Source of the DNA: Achromobacter sp. MFA1 R4
GTDB taxonomy: Bacteria; Pseudomonadota; Gammaproteobacteria; Burkholderiales; Burkholderiaceae_B
DNA: 64,000 bases
NCBI RefSeq assembly: GCF_900156745.1
Contig: NZ_LT707065.1
Span: 4,464,001-4,528,000, forward strand
Direction: 5' to 3'
Shown here: positions 16,809 to 26,489 of the stretch, piece by piece
How positions within the stretch are numbered: position 1 is the stretch's first letter
How the letters are laid out: each line of letters starts with the position of its first letter
Notes under the pieces: model-generated
Databases searched by the model: none
Told to the model about the DNA's origin: nothing
The model's input: the letters and a program-made list of their open reading frames with translations, nothing else
Program-made: the position numbers and the translations under genes

Positions 16809-18062
16809 ATGATTCCCACCGCCTGCGGCGTCGACTTCGGCACCTCCAATTCCACCGTCGGCTGGAGCCGTCCCGACCAACACGCGCTCCTGGCGCTGGA
16901 AGACGGCAAGACCACTTTGCCGTCGGCCATCTTCTTTCACGACGAGGACGCCGAGGTCAGCTATGGCCGCGCGGCTATCTCCGACTATCTGGCGGGCTAT
17001 GACGGCCGCCTGATGCGCTCGATGAAGAGCCTCCTGGGCAGTTCGCTCATCGACGGTTCGACGGAAGTGCAGGGCCGCTCGATCCCGTTCCGCGTGCTGC
17101 TCACGCGCTTCATCGCCGAATTGAAGGCGCGCGCCGAGACGGCCGCCGGGCGTGGCTTTACCCGCGCCGTGCTGGGCCGGCCGGTATTCTTCGTGGACGA
17201 CAACCCGGCTGCGGACCAGACCGCCCAGGACACGCTGGAAGAGATCGCGCGCAGCGTGGGATTCACCGACATCGAGTTCCAGTTCGAGCCGCTCGCGGCC
17301 GCATTCGACTACGAGTCGCAGATCCGCCGCGAGGAACTGGTGCTGGTGATCGACATCGGCGGGGGGACGTCGGACTTCTCGCTGATCCGCCTGGGGCCGG
17401 ACCGCGCGGCCAAGCCCGACCGCCGCGACGACATCCTGGCCTACGGCGGCGTGCACATCGGCGGGGTGGATTTCGACAAGCAATTGAGCCTGGCGCACGT
17501 CATGCCGCTGCTGGGGCTGGGCAGCCAGTTGCGCAGCGGCAAGGATGTGCCGTCGACCCAGTACGGCAACCTGGCCTGCTGGCACACCATCAACCAGGCC
17601 TATACGCGCAAGGCGGCCGAACACTTCGCCTATATCCGCGCCGAGGCCGGCGACCGCCAGAAGATCGACCTGCTGCTGAACCTGGTCAAGGAGCGGGCAG
17701 GGCATTGGGTGGCGGTGCAAGTGGAAGAAGCCAAGATCGCGCTGTCGGACGCGCCGGCCGCGCGCATCGATCTGTCGCGCGTCGCGCCCGAGCTAAGCGT
17801 GGAGGTGACGCGCCCGTCTTTCGACGCCTGCGTGGGGCGATTGATCGACAAAGTCGAGACGACCGTGGGCCAGCTTCTGCGCGACGCGGGGGTGTCGACG
17901 GCGGACGTGGATACCGTGTTTTTCACGGGCGGCTCCAGCCGCGTACTGCGCCTGCGCGAAAGCGTGTCCCGGCTGGTGCCCGAGGCGCGCAGCGTCGAGG
18001 GCGATCTCTTCGGCAGCATCGGCGCCGGCCTGGCGCTGGACGCGGCGCGAAAGTTCGGCTGA
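16809..18062 (+). CDS. yegD: Hsp70-like chaperone YegD
   Basis: This 417-residue actin/Hsp70-fold ATPase resembles YegD. The three nucleotide-binding motifs are present: CGVDFGTSNSTVGW near the N-terminus, VIDIGGGTSDFSL mid-protein, and the adenosine motif FFTGGSSRVLRLRE near the end. It lacks the C-terminal substrate-binding domain of DnaK, as YegD proteins do. The cellular role is poorly known. It is followed by the NUDIX gene on the same strand. Confidence 0.92.
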   Translation: MIPTACGVDFGTSNSTVGWSRPDQHALLALEDGKTTLPSAIFFHDEDAEVSYGRAAISDYLAGYDGRLMRSMKSLLGSSLIDGSTEVQGRSIPFRVLLTRFIAELKARAETAAGRGFTRAVLGRPVFFVDDNPAADQTAQDTLEEIARSVGFTDIEFQFEPLAAAFDYESQIRREELVLVIDIGGGTSDFSLIRLGPDRAAKPDRRDDILAYGGVHIGGVDFDKQLSLAHVMPLLGLGSQLRSGKDVPSTQYGNLACWHTINQAYTRKAAEHFAYIRAEAGDRQKIDLLLNLVKERAGHWVAVQVEEAKIALSDAPAARIDLSRVAPELSVEVTRPSFDACVGRLIDKVETTVGQLLRDAGVSTADVDTVFFTGGSSRVLRLRESVSRLVPEARSVEGDLFGSIGAGLALDAARKFG

Positions 18063-18155
18063 TCGGGGTCGGCTGCGCGGCGTTCGGCGGGCCGATGGTA
18101 AGCTCGCAGGCGTGCCCGCGCCGGCCCCGCGCATACCCCTGATCCAGACGTCCTC

Positions 18156-18743
18156 ATGACCCGCCCAACCGATACCCATCTCGTCGAAACGCTGCTGAGC
18201 AGCGAGGCGCCGTACGACGGCAGCTTCCTGAAGATCCGCCGCGACACCGTCAGCCTGCCCAACGGCCACACCGGCATCCGCGAATACGTGGTGCATCCGG
18301 GCGCGGTGGTGGTCATCCCGCTGCTGGACGACGGACGGGTCCTGCTCGAACGCCAGTTCCGCTATCCCATCGGCCGCGTGATGACCGAATTCCCCGCGGG
18401 CAAGCTCGATCCGGGCGAGGACCCGCTGGTGTGCGCCAAGCGCGAGCTGCTCGAGGAAACGGGCTACACCGCCGGCCAGTGGGCCCATGCGGGCGCCTTG
18501 CACCTGGCCATCGCCTATTCCACCGAAATCATCCACATTTTCTTTGCGCGCGGCCTGCGGGCGGGAGAGCGCCAGCTCGACCAGGACGAGTTCCTGGACG
18601 TGATCAGCACGCGGCCCGAAGATTTGGTCCAGGCTTGCGGCAAAGGCGAGGTCACCGACGCCAAGACGCTGACTTGCGTGCTGTGGATGCAGAACGTGCT
18701 GTCCGGCGCCTGGAAGCTGGACTGGCAGGACCACGCCGCCTGA
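18156..18743 (+). CDS. nudF: ADP-ribose pyrophosphatase (NUDIX hydrolase)
   Basis: This 195-residue protein has a perfect Nudix box from Gly82 to Tyr104 (G-x5-E-x7-RELLEETGY). Upstream residues RQFRYPIGRVMTEFPAGKLD match the ADP-ribose pyrophosphatase subfamily. It would cleave ADP-ribose to AMP and ribose 5-phosphate with Mg2+ in the cytosol. The ferredoxin gene follows after 24 bases and is probably co-transcribed. Confidence 0.88.
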   Translation: MTRPTDTHLVETLLSSEAPYDGSFLKIRRDTVSLPNGHTGIREYVVHPGAVVVIPLLDDGRVLLERQFRYPIGRVMTEFPAGKLDPGEDPLVCAKRELLEETGYTAGQWAHAGALHLAIAYSTEIIHIFFARGLRAGERQLDQDEFLDVISTRPEDLVQACGKGEVTDAKTLTCVLWMQNVLSGAWKLDWQDHAA

Positions 18744-18767
18744 GCGGCGCGCGCCGACACGACGGCC

Positions 18768-19100
18768 ATGGCTTCCCATCCCGTGCTCATCCAGCCGTCC
18801 GGCCTGCGCTTTGACGCGCCGGCGGGCACGTCGGTGCTGATGGCGGCGCAGGCGGCTGGGATCAAGTTGCCCAGCTCGTGCCGCAATGGCACGTGCCGGG
18901 CCTGCATGTGCCTGATGCTGGAGGGTTCCGTGGCGTACGCCATCGAATGGCCCGGCCTGTCGCGCGACGAGAAGGAAGAAGGCTGGATCCTGCCGTGCGT
19001 GGCGCAGGCCACGGGCGCGCTGGAAATCCAGGCGCCGGGCGCCGCGCCCATCGAACCGGCGGCCGCGCCCGTGCGCCCGCTTACCGGCGCCAGGCGCTGA
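18768..19100 (+). CDS. Plant-type [2Fe-2S] ferredoxin
   Basis: This 110-residue single-domain ferredoxin carries cluster ligands Cys38, Cys43, Cys46 and Cys77 in CRNGTCRACMC and LPCVA, the C-x4-C-x2-C then C pattern. It transfers single electrons; the partner is unknown. A Pro/Ala-rich tail follows the domain. Its 3' end overlaps the convergent membrane-protein gene by 20 bases. Confidence 0.92.
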   Translation: MASHPVLIQPSGLRFDAPAGTSVLMAAQAAGIKLPSSCRNGTCRACMCLMLEGSVAYAIEWPGLSRDEKEEGWILPCVAQATGALEIQAPGAAPIEPAAAPVRPLTGARR

Positions 19101-19473
19101 GGGCGCCGACGGGCATCAGGGCGGCCGTCATGCCCGCCACCATGCCCAGCACCATGCCCGCAAAGGGCGACGCGTCCACATTCAGCGCGGTCTGAACGCC
19201 CAGGCGCGCACCCAGCACCATTCCGATCGCCATGAGGACGGCGCACAGCGCGCGCTCGCCCAGCCTGGCTTGCGAACCGGGCCAAGGGAGCAGGGCGGCC
19301 AACGCCATGGCCGCGGAACTCGCCGGCATCAGCGCGGCATGCCGCCACGCAAGCTGCGCCAGCGTGCCGGGCGCGCCGCATTCGCTGGCCAGCAGCGCGG
19401 CGGGCGTGCGCCATGTGTCGACCAGCAGGCCGGCGGCCATCGCGGCCATGCAGGCCAGCCACAGGCTCGCCAT
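19081..19473 (-). CDS. Small integral membrane protein of unknown function
   Basis: This 130-residue protein has about four hydrophobic helices (MASLWLACMAAMAAGLLV, a segment around ALMPASSAAMALAALL, ALCAVLMAIGMVLGA, and MVLGMVAGMTAALMPVG). I do not recognise the family. It lies 25 bases after the DUF899 gene and may share its transcript. An ATG at 19548 in frame would overlap the DUF899 gene and add a basic N-terminus. Confidence 0.7.
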   Translation of the reverse strand: MASLWLACMAAMAAGLLVDTWRTPAALLASECGAPGTLAQLAWRHAALMPASSAAMALAALLPWPGSQARLGERALCAVLMAIGMVLGARLGVQTALNVDASPFAGMVLGMVAGMTAALMPVGALSAWRR

Positions 19474-19498
19474 GCCCGCGCCCGGCGCAGCCCCGCGC

Positions 19499-20203
19499 CT
19501 AGGCCTGGTGGCGGCACGTACCGTGCGCGGTTTCGCCGTATCGGTCATGGTGGCGCACCCAGTCGCGCACATCGAAGTACGGGCCGTTTTCGTTGCGGCC
19601 CAGCGGCGCGATGTCCAGGTAGTTGTAGGCCCCGGACAGCCGCTCCACGCCGCGTTCGAAGGCCGAGTAGGTGTGGAAGATCTCGCCGTCCGGGTCGCGG
19701 AAGAAGACGCTGGCGCCGGGGCGTTCTTCCACGGCGCCGTCCGCCTGCGCCACGGACGCCTGGAAGTCAAAGTTGAAATCGCTGCGCTCGGACGAATACC
19801 AGTCGAACTCCCAGCCCATGCGCTGCTTGAAGGCCGCCAGCCTGGCCTGCGGGGCGCGCGATATGGCGACCACCGAGACGTCATGGTGGCGCAGGTGCAT
19901 CAGCGCGCTGTCCAGGTGATCGGCCAGAAACGAGCAGCCCACGCAGCCGTCCTCCCAATCGGGGCTGAACATGAAGTGATAGACGATGAGCTGGCTGCGC
20001 CCCTGGAAGAGGTCCGCCAGGCCTTGGGGGCCGTGCGCGCCGTCGAAGGTGTAGGCCTTGTCCATCCTGACCCAGGGCAGGGCCATGCGCGAGCGCGTCA
20101 GCGCGTCCTCGGCGCGGGTCAGTTCTTTCTCGCGCCGCAGCAGCGCGTCGCGCGCGAGAGTCCATTCGTGGCGGGATACGACGGGATGATCGGTTTGCAT
20201 CAT
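19499..20203 (-). CDS. DUF899 family thioredoxin-fold protein
   Basis: This 234-residue protein carries the DUF899 hallmarks YHFMFSPDWEDGCVGCS, HTYSAFERGVE and YNYLDIAPLGRNE. The family is a thioredoxin-fold group with a CxxC pair here (GCVGCS) and no settled function. The ATG at 20203 has a strong AAAGGAG ribosome site; the following ATG is second choice. The neighbours on the same strand are SRPBCC and ArsR genes, which often accompany DUF899 genes. Confidence 0.88.
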   Translation of the reverse strand: MMQTDHPVVSRHEWTLARDALLRREKELTRAEDALTRSRMALPWVRMDKAYTFDGAHGPQGLADLFQGRSQLIVYHFMFSPDWEDGCVGCSFLADHLDSALMHLRHHDVSVVAISRAPQARLAAFKQRMGWEFDWYSSERSDFNFDFQASVAQADGAVEERPGASVFFRDPDGEIFHTYSAFERGVERLSGAYNYLDIAPLGRNENGPYFDVRDWVRHHDRYGETAHGTCRHQA

Positions 20204-20307
20204 ACGGCTCCTTTGCGTGTCGGGCCCGGGGCCCGGATAGGCGCGAACGGCGGACGCGTCAGGCCCGCATGCGAGGCCGGCGACGGACCCGCCTTTCACG
20301 GCCGGTG

Positions 20308-20757
20308 TCAGTCCGCGCTTGCCAGGTGCTCTGCCAGGCGGTCCATGGCGCCCGACCAGCCGTCCTCGTGGCCGTCGCGCGTGGCCTCGTCGACGAATGG
20401 GGCCTGCAGGAAGGCGAGCGCCGTGCCCGTCCCGTCGACCGTGAATTCCAAGGTGATCAGCGACACTTCCTGCGGCGTGTCGCGCCAGGCCCAGGTGAAC
20501 ACCAGGCGGCGATGGCGCTCCACTTCCTGATAGCGGCCGCTGGCGTAGTGTTCACCGCCGTCCGCGGTGACGAAACCCACCTGGTAGGCGCCGCCCACGC
20601 TGACGTCGGTCTCGGCCAGCAGCACGCGCTGGGTGCCCGCCGGACCGAACCAGCGCATCAGCGCTTGCGGGTCGGTCCAGGCGCGCCAGACACGCTCGAC
20701 GGGGGCGTCGAACCGTCGCTGGAGCCGCAGTTCGAGGGGGGAGATTCGGTTTTCCAT
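20308..20757 (-). CDS. SRPBCC (AHSA1-like) domain protein
   Basis: This 149-residue helix-grip protein shows the AHSA1-type start LRLQRRFDAPVERVWRAWTD and GRYQEVERHRRLVFTWAW. Such proteins bind hydrophobic ligands in the cytosol. Its first 100 bases overlap the ArsR gene in another frame, a common arrangement for ArsR/SRPBCC pairs that implies co-translation. The start at 20757 is set by the conserved N-terminus. Confidence 0.88.
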   Translation of the reverse strand: MENRISPLELRLQRRFDAPVERVWRAWTDPQALMRWFGPAGTQRVLLAETDVSVGGAYQVGFVTADGGEHYASGRYQEVERHRRLVFTWAWRDTPQEVSLITLEFTVDGTGTALAFLQAPFVDEATRDGHEDGWSGAMDRLAEHLASAD

Positions 20758-21095
20758 GGGTGGACTTCCTCTTCGTGATAGAGATACCGCGCCAGTGAAT
20801 CCAGTTGTCCTGTCCAGAACTTTTCGTAGCGGGCGAGCCAATCGGCGGCGGCGCGCATGGGTTCGGCCGACAAGGTGCAGCTCACGACCCTGCCATCCTT
20901 GGCCCGGGCGATGAGGCCGGCCGCTTCCAGCACCCGCAGGTGCTTCATGAACGCGGGCAGCGACATCGCGTGGGGCTGGGCCAGCGCGCTGACCGACGCC
21001 GACCCCCGTTCCAGGTCCGCCAGCACCCGGCGCCGCGTGCCGTCCGCCAGCGCGGAAAAGATGGCATCCAGCCTGTCGTCATTTAACTTAACCAT
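20658..21095 (-). CDS. ArsR-family transcriptional regulator
   Basis: This 145-residue winged-helix protein (LDAIFSALADGTRRRVLADL, then MSLPAFMKHLRVLEAAGLI) belongs to the non-metal ArsR group linked to SRPBCC genes; no metal-binding CVC motif is seen. An inverted repeat at 21088-21103 covers its start codon and is the likely autoregulatory site. The C-terminal tail overlaps the SRPBCC gene by 100 bases. Confidence 0.9.
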   Translation of the reverse strand: MVKLNDDRLDAIFSALADGTRRRVLADLERGSASVSALAQPHAMSLPAFMKHLRVLEAAGLIARAKDGRVVSCTLSAEPMRAAADWLARYEKFWTGQLDSLARYLYHEEEVHPWKTESPPSNCGSSDGSTPPSSVSGAPGPTRKR

Positions 21096-21103
21096 AAGGT
21101 TAA
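21088..21103. promoter_or_regulatory. Inverted repeat over the arsR start codon
   Basis: TTAACC and GGTTAA are separated by four bases and cover the start codon at 21093-21095. ArsR-family proteins usually bind short dyads at their own promoters, so autoregulation is inferred. Confidence 0.5.
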
Positions 21104-21178
21104 CTTTTAGGCCTGCAGCGAGCGGGTGTCAAGCCGGCAGGCTCCGGAGTTTCCCTAGGTAATGGTATGGCGGCGGCG

Positions 21179-22348
21179 CTACTTGCCGCGCGGCTTGATG
21201 ATGTCGCAGGCCGCGGCCGCGCTGCCAGCCTCGGCGTCTTCGCCCAGCAGCGCCCGCACCCCGCAGATCGACCCGAACATGCGCTTGCCGTCGTGGCCGA
21301 CGCCGCCAACCTCGAAGCTGGTGTGGCGCAGCGCGACCGGCTTGGCGCCGCGCGCCGCCAGCACGTGCTCGTACTGCACGTAGCCCGTGCCCCGGGCCAG
21401 GCGCGTCGCGCCCTGGGCTTCGGCGCCGCAGGCCTTGTCCAGCAGCCGGTGCTCCGGGTTGTTGTCGGCGCCGCCCAGCAGGTAGACCACGTCGCGCGCC
21501 GCGTAGCGCACGAAGAGCCGCGAATCGTCGGTCTCCCGCGCGTAGGCGGGCAGCTTGTCCGTGCCGTATTTGTACTGGTTGTAGGTGGGGCAAATGCCGC
21601 GTTCGTAGCGGGCGTAGCCCTTGCCGTCGGGCCGCGGCCGTTCGTTGGTCAGGTACAGGTAGGAGGACGGATTGGCGATGACATAGCGCAGCGCCAGCCC
21701 GTCGCGGCGCAGCGATCCGTCCACGTTGTTCAGCACCGCGTAGCGATGCACGAGCTGCGCGCCCGCGGAATGTCCGGCCAGCACCAGGCCGGCCAGGGCA
21801 GGCAGGCGCTTGCGGTCGTCCAGGCTGCGCAGCAGGTCGTCGAGCACCTGGAACGAGCTGACCGGCGCGGGCCGGCCGGCGGCCTGGACGCTGTCTTCGC
21901 CGTCTTCCCAACTGGCCTTGCGCCAGGCCGCCATGCCGGCGAATCCGGAGTCGATCGCGCCCGAAAAGCGCGGGGCGAGCACGAGCGTATCGCGTGCGCG
22001 GGCGGGATTGGCGGCGACCAGGGCCGCGGCGGTCTCGAAATATTGGTCGGCGTCGCGCTTGACGCCGTGGATGACGATAAGCACCTGCCGGATGCCGCGC
22101 AGGTCGTCCTTGGCGAGGTCCCGGTTGGCGTAGACCGGCATCCTGTAGCGGTGGCCCGGGCGGCCCAGCTCAACCGCCTGCCAGCGCAGGGGCGCCGCGC
22201 GCCGGGGCGTGGGCGTGGCCTCGTCGTAGTCGTAGGGATCGGGCAGCGGCACCTGCGCGTGCGCCGCGGCGCACGTCAGCAGGGCAACGATCGACAGGGA
22301 TGCCGCCCGGGCGGCGCGGGAGAGGAACGCGGCGGGCGCGCGGCGCAT
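21179..22348 (-). CDS. Exported alpha/beta hydrolase
   Basis: This 389-residue protein starts with a long signal peptide ending near AAAHAQ. The nucleophile elbow is GHSAG in LVLAGHSAGAQLVH, and the oxyanion-side strand VLIVIHGVKRDADQY precedes it. It is probably a periplasmic or secreted esterase-like enzyme. Its start lies 14 bases after the fnr stop, so the two genes may share a transcript. The substrate is unknown. Confidence 0.8.
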   Translation of the reverse strand: MRRAPAAFLSRAARAASLSIVALLTCAAAHAQVPLPDPYDYDEATPTPRRAAPLRWQAVELGRPGHRYRMPVYANRDLAKDDLRGIRQVLIVIHGVKRDADQYFETAAALVAANPARARDTLVLAPRFSGAIDSGFAGMAAWRKASWEDGEDSVQAAGRPAPVSSFQVLDDLLRSLDDRKRLPALAGLVLAGHSAGAQLVHRYAVLNNVDGSLRRDGLALRYVIANPSSYLYLTNERPRPDGKGYARYERGICPTYNQYKYGTDKLPAYARETDDSRLFVRYAARDVVYLLGGADNNPEHRLLDKACGAEAQGATRLARGTGYVQYEHVLAARGAKPVALRHTSFEVGGVGHDGKRMFGSICGVRALLGEDAEAGSAAAACDIIKPRGK

Positions 22349-22362
22349 GGCGCGGCGGCCGC

Positions 22363-23091
22363 TCAGCAGCCTTCGTGCCCCAGCAGTTGCTTGAGCGCCG
22401 GCAGGTCGAGGATGCGGACTTCGCGCTGGTTGATCTTGATGAGGCCGTCGCGCGCAAAGCGCGAGAACAGGCGGCTCACCGTTTCCAGCGTCAGGCCCAG
22501 GAAATTGCCGATTTCTTCGCGGCTCATGCGCAGCACGAATTCGGTGGACGAGTAGCCCAGCGAGGCGTAGCGTTGCGACAGGTTCAGCAGGAAGGCGGCC
22601 AGGCGCTGCTCGGAGCGCATCGAGCCCAGCGAGGCCAGCATCTGGTGCGAGCGGGTGATCTCGCGGCTCATGAGGCGGCGGAACTGCTGTTGCAGCGACG
22701 GCAGGTGCGAGGCGACGCGGTCGACTTCGTTCAGGCGGATGACGCAGACCTCGGAATCTTCGAGCGCCACGGCGGCCGACACGTGCTTGCCGTCCAGCAT
22801 GCCGTCCATGCCGACGATTTCGCCCGGCAGGTGAAAGCCGGTGATCTGGATCTGGCCGGTGGCGTCTTCGAGCTGCGTCTTGAGGCTGCCGAAGCGCACG
22901 CCATAGACGGCGTCCAGCGGATGATCCAGCGAATAAAGCGTCTTGCCCTTTTCCACGCGGACACGCTCTTTCACCAGTTCGTCCAGCTTTTCGACTTCGG
23001 CGGCTGCCATGCCCACGGGAACGCAGACGTGGCCCAGCATGCACGTGGAACAGTGGGCGGCATCAGGGGCAATGGGTACCCGTTTTTGCAT
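22363..23091 (-). CDS. fnr: Fnr oxygen-sensing regulator
   Basis: This 242-residue CRP/FNR protein has Cys14, Cys17, Cys23 and Cys116, matching the four [4Fe-4S] ligands of Escherichia coli Fnr. A cNMP-like beta barrel is followed by a dimer helix and a winged helix with the E--SR recognition pattern in LTLETVSRLFSRF. It should activate anaerobic or microaerobic genes when oxygen is low. I saw no clear complete Fnr box in its own short upstream region. Confidence 0.93.
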   Translation of the reverse strand: MQKRVPIAPDAAHCSTCMLGHVCVPVGMAAAEVEKLDELVKERVRVEKGKTLYSLDHPLDAVYGVRFGSLKTQLEDATGQIQITGFHLPGEIVGMDGMLDGKHVSAAVALEDSEVCVIRLNEVDRVASHLPSLQQQFRRLMSREITRSHQMLASLGSMRSEQRLAAFLLNLSQRYASLGYSSTEFVLRMSREEIGNFLGLTLETVSRLFSRFARDGLIKINQREVRILDLPALKQLLGHEGC

Positions 23092-23188
23092 ACGATGACC
23101 TTTAGAGTGCCCATTGCGCGGCGGGCGCCGGAACGGGTGTGGAGCACGAGACAGGCGTCTATTGTAGTCCGTTGTTACTACGGGTGTC

Positions 23189-23623
23189 TTACCGGGCCTC
23201 GGAGCTGGTCTTAGAAAGCCGGTGGGCGATCCAGTCGTCCCCGAGAATATCGACGGCCAAGGCCCGCCACGCGGGGTCGATGGGGTAATACTCGCAGGGC
23301 AGCAGCCCGGTGCGGCAGGGGCCTTCCAGGCGGGCGCACACCGTCCGGCGCACGAAGCAGCAGGGCTTGCCGGGCTCGTATTCTTCGATCTCGTCCATCA
23401 GCGCGACCAGCGCCGGTTCCACCTGGAATACATCGCCCCGGACGCGCCGGCCATCGTCCACCGGGATGAGGCCGGGCCAGTCGCCAAAATCGACCAGCAT
23501 GCCGGGCACGGTGGCCGGGCCGACATGGCGGGCCGGCGGCAGTCCCCGCGCAGCGGCGGCCCGGGCGAGGTCGTTGATTTCGCCCGCGCGTAGGGTTCCG
23601 TACACAAAAACGTATATGCTCAT
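23189..23623 (-). CDS. Gamma-glutamylcyclotransferase-fold (AIG2-like) protein
   Basis: This 144-residue protein begins with the family signature YVFVYGTLRAGEIN, which forms the substrate pocket, and contains VRGDVFQV and the acidic IEEYEPG with the probable catalytic glutamate. The fold cyclises gamma-glutamyl amines or peptides in some members; here the substrate is unknown. It stands alone between fnr and clpB, divergent from clpB. Confidence 0.88.
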   Translation of the reverse strand: MSIYVFVYGTLRAGEINDLARAAAARGLPPARHVGPATVPGMLVDFGDWPGLIPVDDGRRVRGDVFQVEPALVALMDEIEEYEPGKPCCFVRRTVCARLEGPCRTGLLPCEYYPIDPAWRALAVDILGDDWIAHRLSKTSSEAR

Positions 23624-23674
23624 TGCTTAGTTCGCTGCTGCACGTCGAAGACGACCATGGGGCGGCCGGGGGTG

Positions 23675-23701
23675 TTGAAATTGTCTCATCCGGCCGCATA
23701 T
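23675..23701 (+). promoter_or_regulatory. Possible heat-shock (sigma-32) promoter of clpB
   Basis: TTGAAA at 23675-23680 is followed 13 bases later by CCGCATAT at 23694-23701. The heat-shock consensus is CTTGAA, 13-17 bases, CCCCATNT. Position 62 bases before clpB fits. The match is partial. Confidence 0.45.
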
Positions 23702-23762
23702 TCAGGTTATCGAGCCAGCCGGCACGTATCGGTCAGGCTCCCCACAAGCCACTACGACCACT

Positions 23763-26369
23763 ATGCGATTCGACAAACTCACCACCAAGTTCCAACAAGC
23801 GCTGGCCGACGCGCAAAGTCTGGCCGCCCGCAACGACCATCCCTACATCGAACCCATCCACGTGTTGTCCGCCCTGTTGTCGGACGCCGACAGCGGCGCC
23901 GGCAGCCTCCTGGCTCGCGCCGGCGTGGCCGTCAACCGGCTTGGCCCGGCGCTGGAAACGGCCCTCAAGGCCCTGCCGCAGGTGCAAGGCGATGACAACG
24001 TGCAGGTCGGCCGCGACCTGCAGGGCGTGCTGACCCGGACCGACAAGGAAGCCGCGCGCCGTGGCGACACTTACATCGCCAGCGAGCTCTTCCTTTTGGC
24101 CCTGGCCGACGACAAGGGCGAGGCCGGCCGCATCCTGCGCGACGCGGGCCTGCAGAAGAAGGCCCTGGAAGCCGCGATCGACGCCGTGCGCGGCGGCGAG
24201 AACGTCTCCGGCGCGGAAGGCGAGGCCAACCGTGAAGCCCTGGCCAAGTACACCTTGGACCTGACCGAGCGCGCCCGCCAGGGCAAGCTGGATCCGGTCA
24301 TCGGCCGCGACGACGAAATCCGCCGCACCATCCAGATCCTGCAGCGCCGCACCAAGAACAACCCGGTGCTGATCGGCGAGCCCGGCGTCGGCAAGACCGC
24401 CATCGTCGAAGGCCTGGCGCAGCGCATCGTCAACGACGAAGTGCCCGAAACCCTGCGCGGCAAGCGCGTGCTGTCCCTGGACCTGGCCGCGCTGCTCGCG
24501 GGCGCCAAGTTCCGCGGCGAATTCGAGGAACGCCTGAAGGCCGTGCTCAAGGAGCTGGGCCAGGACGACGGCCGCAACATCGTGTTCATCGACGAACTGC
24601 ACACCATGGTGGGCGCGGGCAAGGCCGAGGGCGCGATGGACGCGGGCAACATGCTCAAGCCGGCGCTGGCGCGCGGCGAGCTGCACTGCATCGGCGCCAC
24701 CACGCTGGACGAATACCGCAAGTACATCGAAAAGGACGCGGCGCTGGAGCGGCGCTTCCAGAAGGTGCTGGTCGACGAACCCGACGTGGAATCCACCATC
24801 GCCATCCTGCGCGGGCTGCAGGAGCGCTATGAAATCCACCACGGCGTCGAGATCACCGACCCGGCCATCGTGGCCGCGGCGGAACTGTCGCACCGCTACA
24901 TCACCGACCGCTTCCTGCCGGACAAGGCCATCGACCTCATCGACGAGGCTGGCGCGCGCATCCGCATGGAGATCGACTCCAAGCCGGAAGTGATGGACAA
25001 GCTGGACCGCCGCATCATCCAGCTCAAGATCGAGCGCGAGGCGGTCAAGAAGGAGACGGACGACGCCTCCAAGCGCCGCCTGGCCGTCATCGAGGACGAG
25101 CTGCAAAAGCTGCAGCGCGAGTACAACGACTTCGAGGAAATCTGGAAGGCCGAGAAGGCCGCGGTGCAGGGCACCCAGGCCATCAAGGAAGAGATCGACA
25201 GCGTGCGCGCCGAAATGGCGGAGCTGCAGCGCAAGGGACAGTTCGACAAGCTGGCCGAGCTGCAGTACGGCAAGCTGCCGGATCTTGAAGCGCGCCTGAA
25301 GGCCGCCGAAGTGGGCGCCGCCGAAGCCGCGGAGAACGCCGAGGGCGACGAGTCCCGTCCCCGCCTGCTGCGCACGCGCGTCGGCGCCGAGGAAATCGCC
25401 GAAGTCGTCTCGCGCGCCACGGGCATTCCCGTGTCCAAGATGATGCAGGGCGAACGCGAAAAGCTGCTGCACATGGAAGAATTCCTGCACAAGCGCGTGG
25501 TGGGGCAGGACGAGGCCGTGCGCCTGGTGTCCGACGCCATTCGCCGTTCCCGTGCGGGCCTGGCGGATCCGGCGCGGCCGTATGGCTCGTTCCTCTTCCT
25601 GGGCCCGACCGGCGTGGGCAAGACCGAACTCACGCGCGCGCTGGCCGAGTTCCTGTTCGACTCCGAAGAGCACATGATCCGCATCGACATGAGCGAGTTC
25701 ATGGAGAAGCATTCGGTGGCGCGGCTGATCGGCGCGCCGCCCGGATACGTGGGCTACGAAGAGGGCGGCTACCTGACCGAGGCCGTGCGGCGCAAGCCCT
25801 ACAGCGTGGTGCTGCTGGACGAAGTCGAAAAGGCGCACCCGGACGTGTTCAACGTGCTGCTGCAAGTGCTCGATGACGGCCGCCTGACCGATGGGCAGGG
25901 CCGCACCGTCGACTTCCGCAACACCGTCATCGTCATGACGTCGAACCTGGGGTCGCACCACATCCAGTCCCTGGCGGGGCAGCCTTACGACGTGGTCAAG
26001 GAAGTGGTGTGGGACGAGCTCAAGCAGACGCTGCGGCCGGAGTTCCTGAACCGCATCGACGAAGTGGTTGTGTTCCATGGCCTGGAAGCGCAGCACATCG
26101 AGTCCATTGCCCGCATCCAGCTTCGCCGCCTGGGCGAACGCCTGGAAAAGCAGGAGATGCGGCTGGAAGTCACGGAGCCGGCGCTGGCGGAACTGGCCCG
26201 CTCGGGCTTCGATCCGGTGTTCGGCGCGCGCCCCTTGAAGCGCGCGATCCAGCAGCAGATCGAGAACCCGGTGGCGCGTCTCATCCTCGAAGGCCGGTTC
26301 GGACCGCGCGACGTGGTGCCGGTGGATTGGCAGGATGGAAAGTTCGTCTTCACGCGCACGCTGCAGTGA
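23763..26369 (+). CDS. clpB: ClpB disaggregase
   Basis: This 868-residue AAA+ chaperone has full ClpB length. Order: N-terminal double repeat; NBD1 with Walker A GEPGVGKT at 205-212; a long coiled-coil middle domain (about 400-540); NBD2 with Walker A GPTGVGKT at 614-621; C-terminal domain. With DnaK it extracts polypeptides from aggregates after heat stress. A heat-shock-like promoter precedes it and an intrinsic terminator follows, so it is monocistronic. Confidence 0.98.
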   Translation: MRFDKLTTKFQQALADAQSLAARNDHPYIEPIHVLSALLSDADSGAGSLLARAGVAVNRLGPALETALKALPQVQGDDNVQVGRDLQGVLTRTDKEAARRGDTYIASELFLLALADDKGEAGRILRDAGLQKKALEAAIDAVRGGENVSGAEGEANREALAKYTLDLTERARQGKLDPVIGRDDEIRRTIQILQRRTKNNPVLIGEPGVGKTAIVEGLAQRIVNDEVPETLRGKRVLSLDLAALLAGAKFRGEFEERLKAVLKELGQDDGRNIVFIDELHTMVGAGKAEGAMDAGNMLKPALARGELHCIGATTLDEYRKYIEKDAALERRFQKVLVDEPDVESTIAILRGLQERYEIHHGVEITDPAIVAAAELSHRYITDRFLPDKAIDLIDEAGARIRMEIDSKPEVMDKLDRRIIQLKIEREAVKKETDDASKRRLAVIEDELQKLQREYNDFEEIWKAEKAAVQGTQAIKEEIDSVRAEMAELQRKGQFDKLAELQYGKLPDLEARLKAAEVGAAEAAENAEGDESRPRLLRTRVGAEEIAEVVSRATGIPVSKMMQGEREKLLHMEEFLHKRVVGQDEAVRLVSDAIRRSRAGLADPARPYGSFLFLGPTGVGKTELTRALAEFLFDSEEHMIRIDMSEFMEKHSVARLIGAPPGYVGYEEGGYLTEAVRRKPYSVVLLDEVEKAHPDVFNVLLQVLDDGRLTDGQGRTVDFRNTVIVMTSNLGSHHIQSLAGQPYDVVKEVVWDELKQTLRPEFLNRIDEVVVFHGLEAQHIESIARIQLRRLGERLEKQEMRLEVTEPALAELARSGFDPVFGARPLKRAIQQQIENPVARLILEGRFGPRDVVPVDWQDGKFVFTRTLQ

Positions 26370-26400
26370 TCGGGTTGCGCTGAAGCGTTGCCCTGAACGA

Positions 26401-26432
26401 AACGCCCGGCTCACACTGCCGGGCGTTTTTTT
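26401..26432 (+). terminator. Intrinsic terminator of clpB
   Basis: AACGCCCGGC pairs perfectly with GCCGGGCGTT around a seven-base loop and ends in a run of seven T. It lies 32 bases after the clpB stop. Confidence 0.92.
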
Positions 26433-26489
26433 GCCTGCGCCGCGGCGCGGCAGCGCCGCAAGATGCGACGCCGCCGCGCGTCCGTCAGG

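Noticed and set aside
23733..26414. An open minus-strand frame of almost 900 codons opposite clpB
   Set aside because: The translation has no recognisable domain and mirrors the codon bias of clpB.
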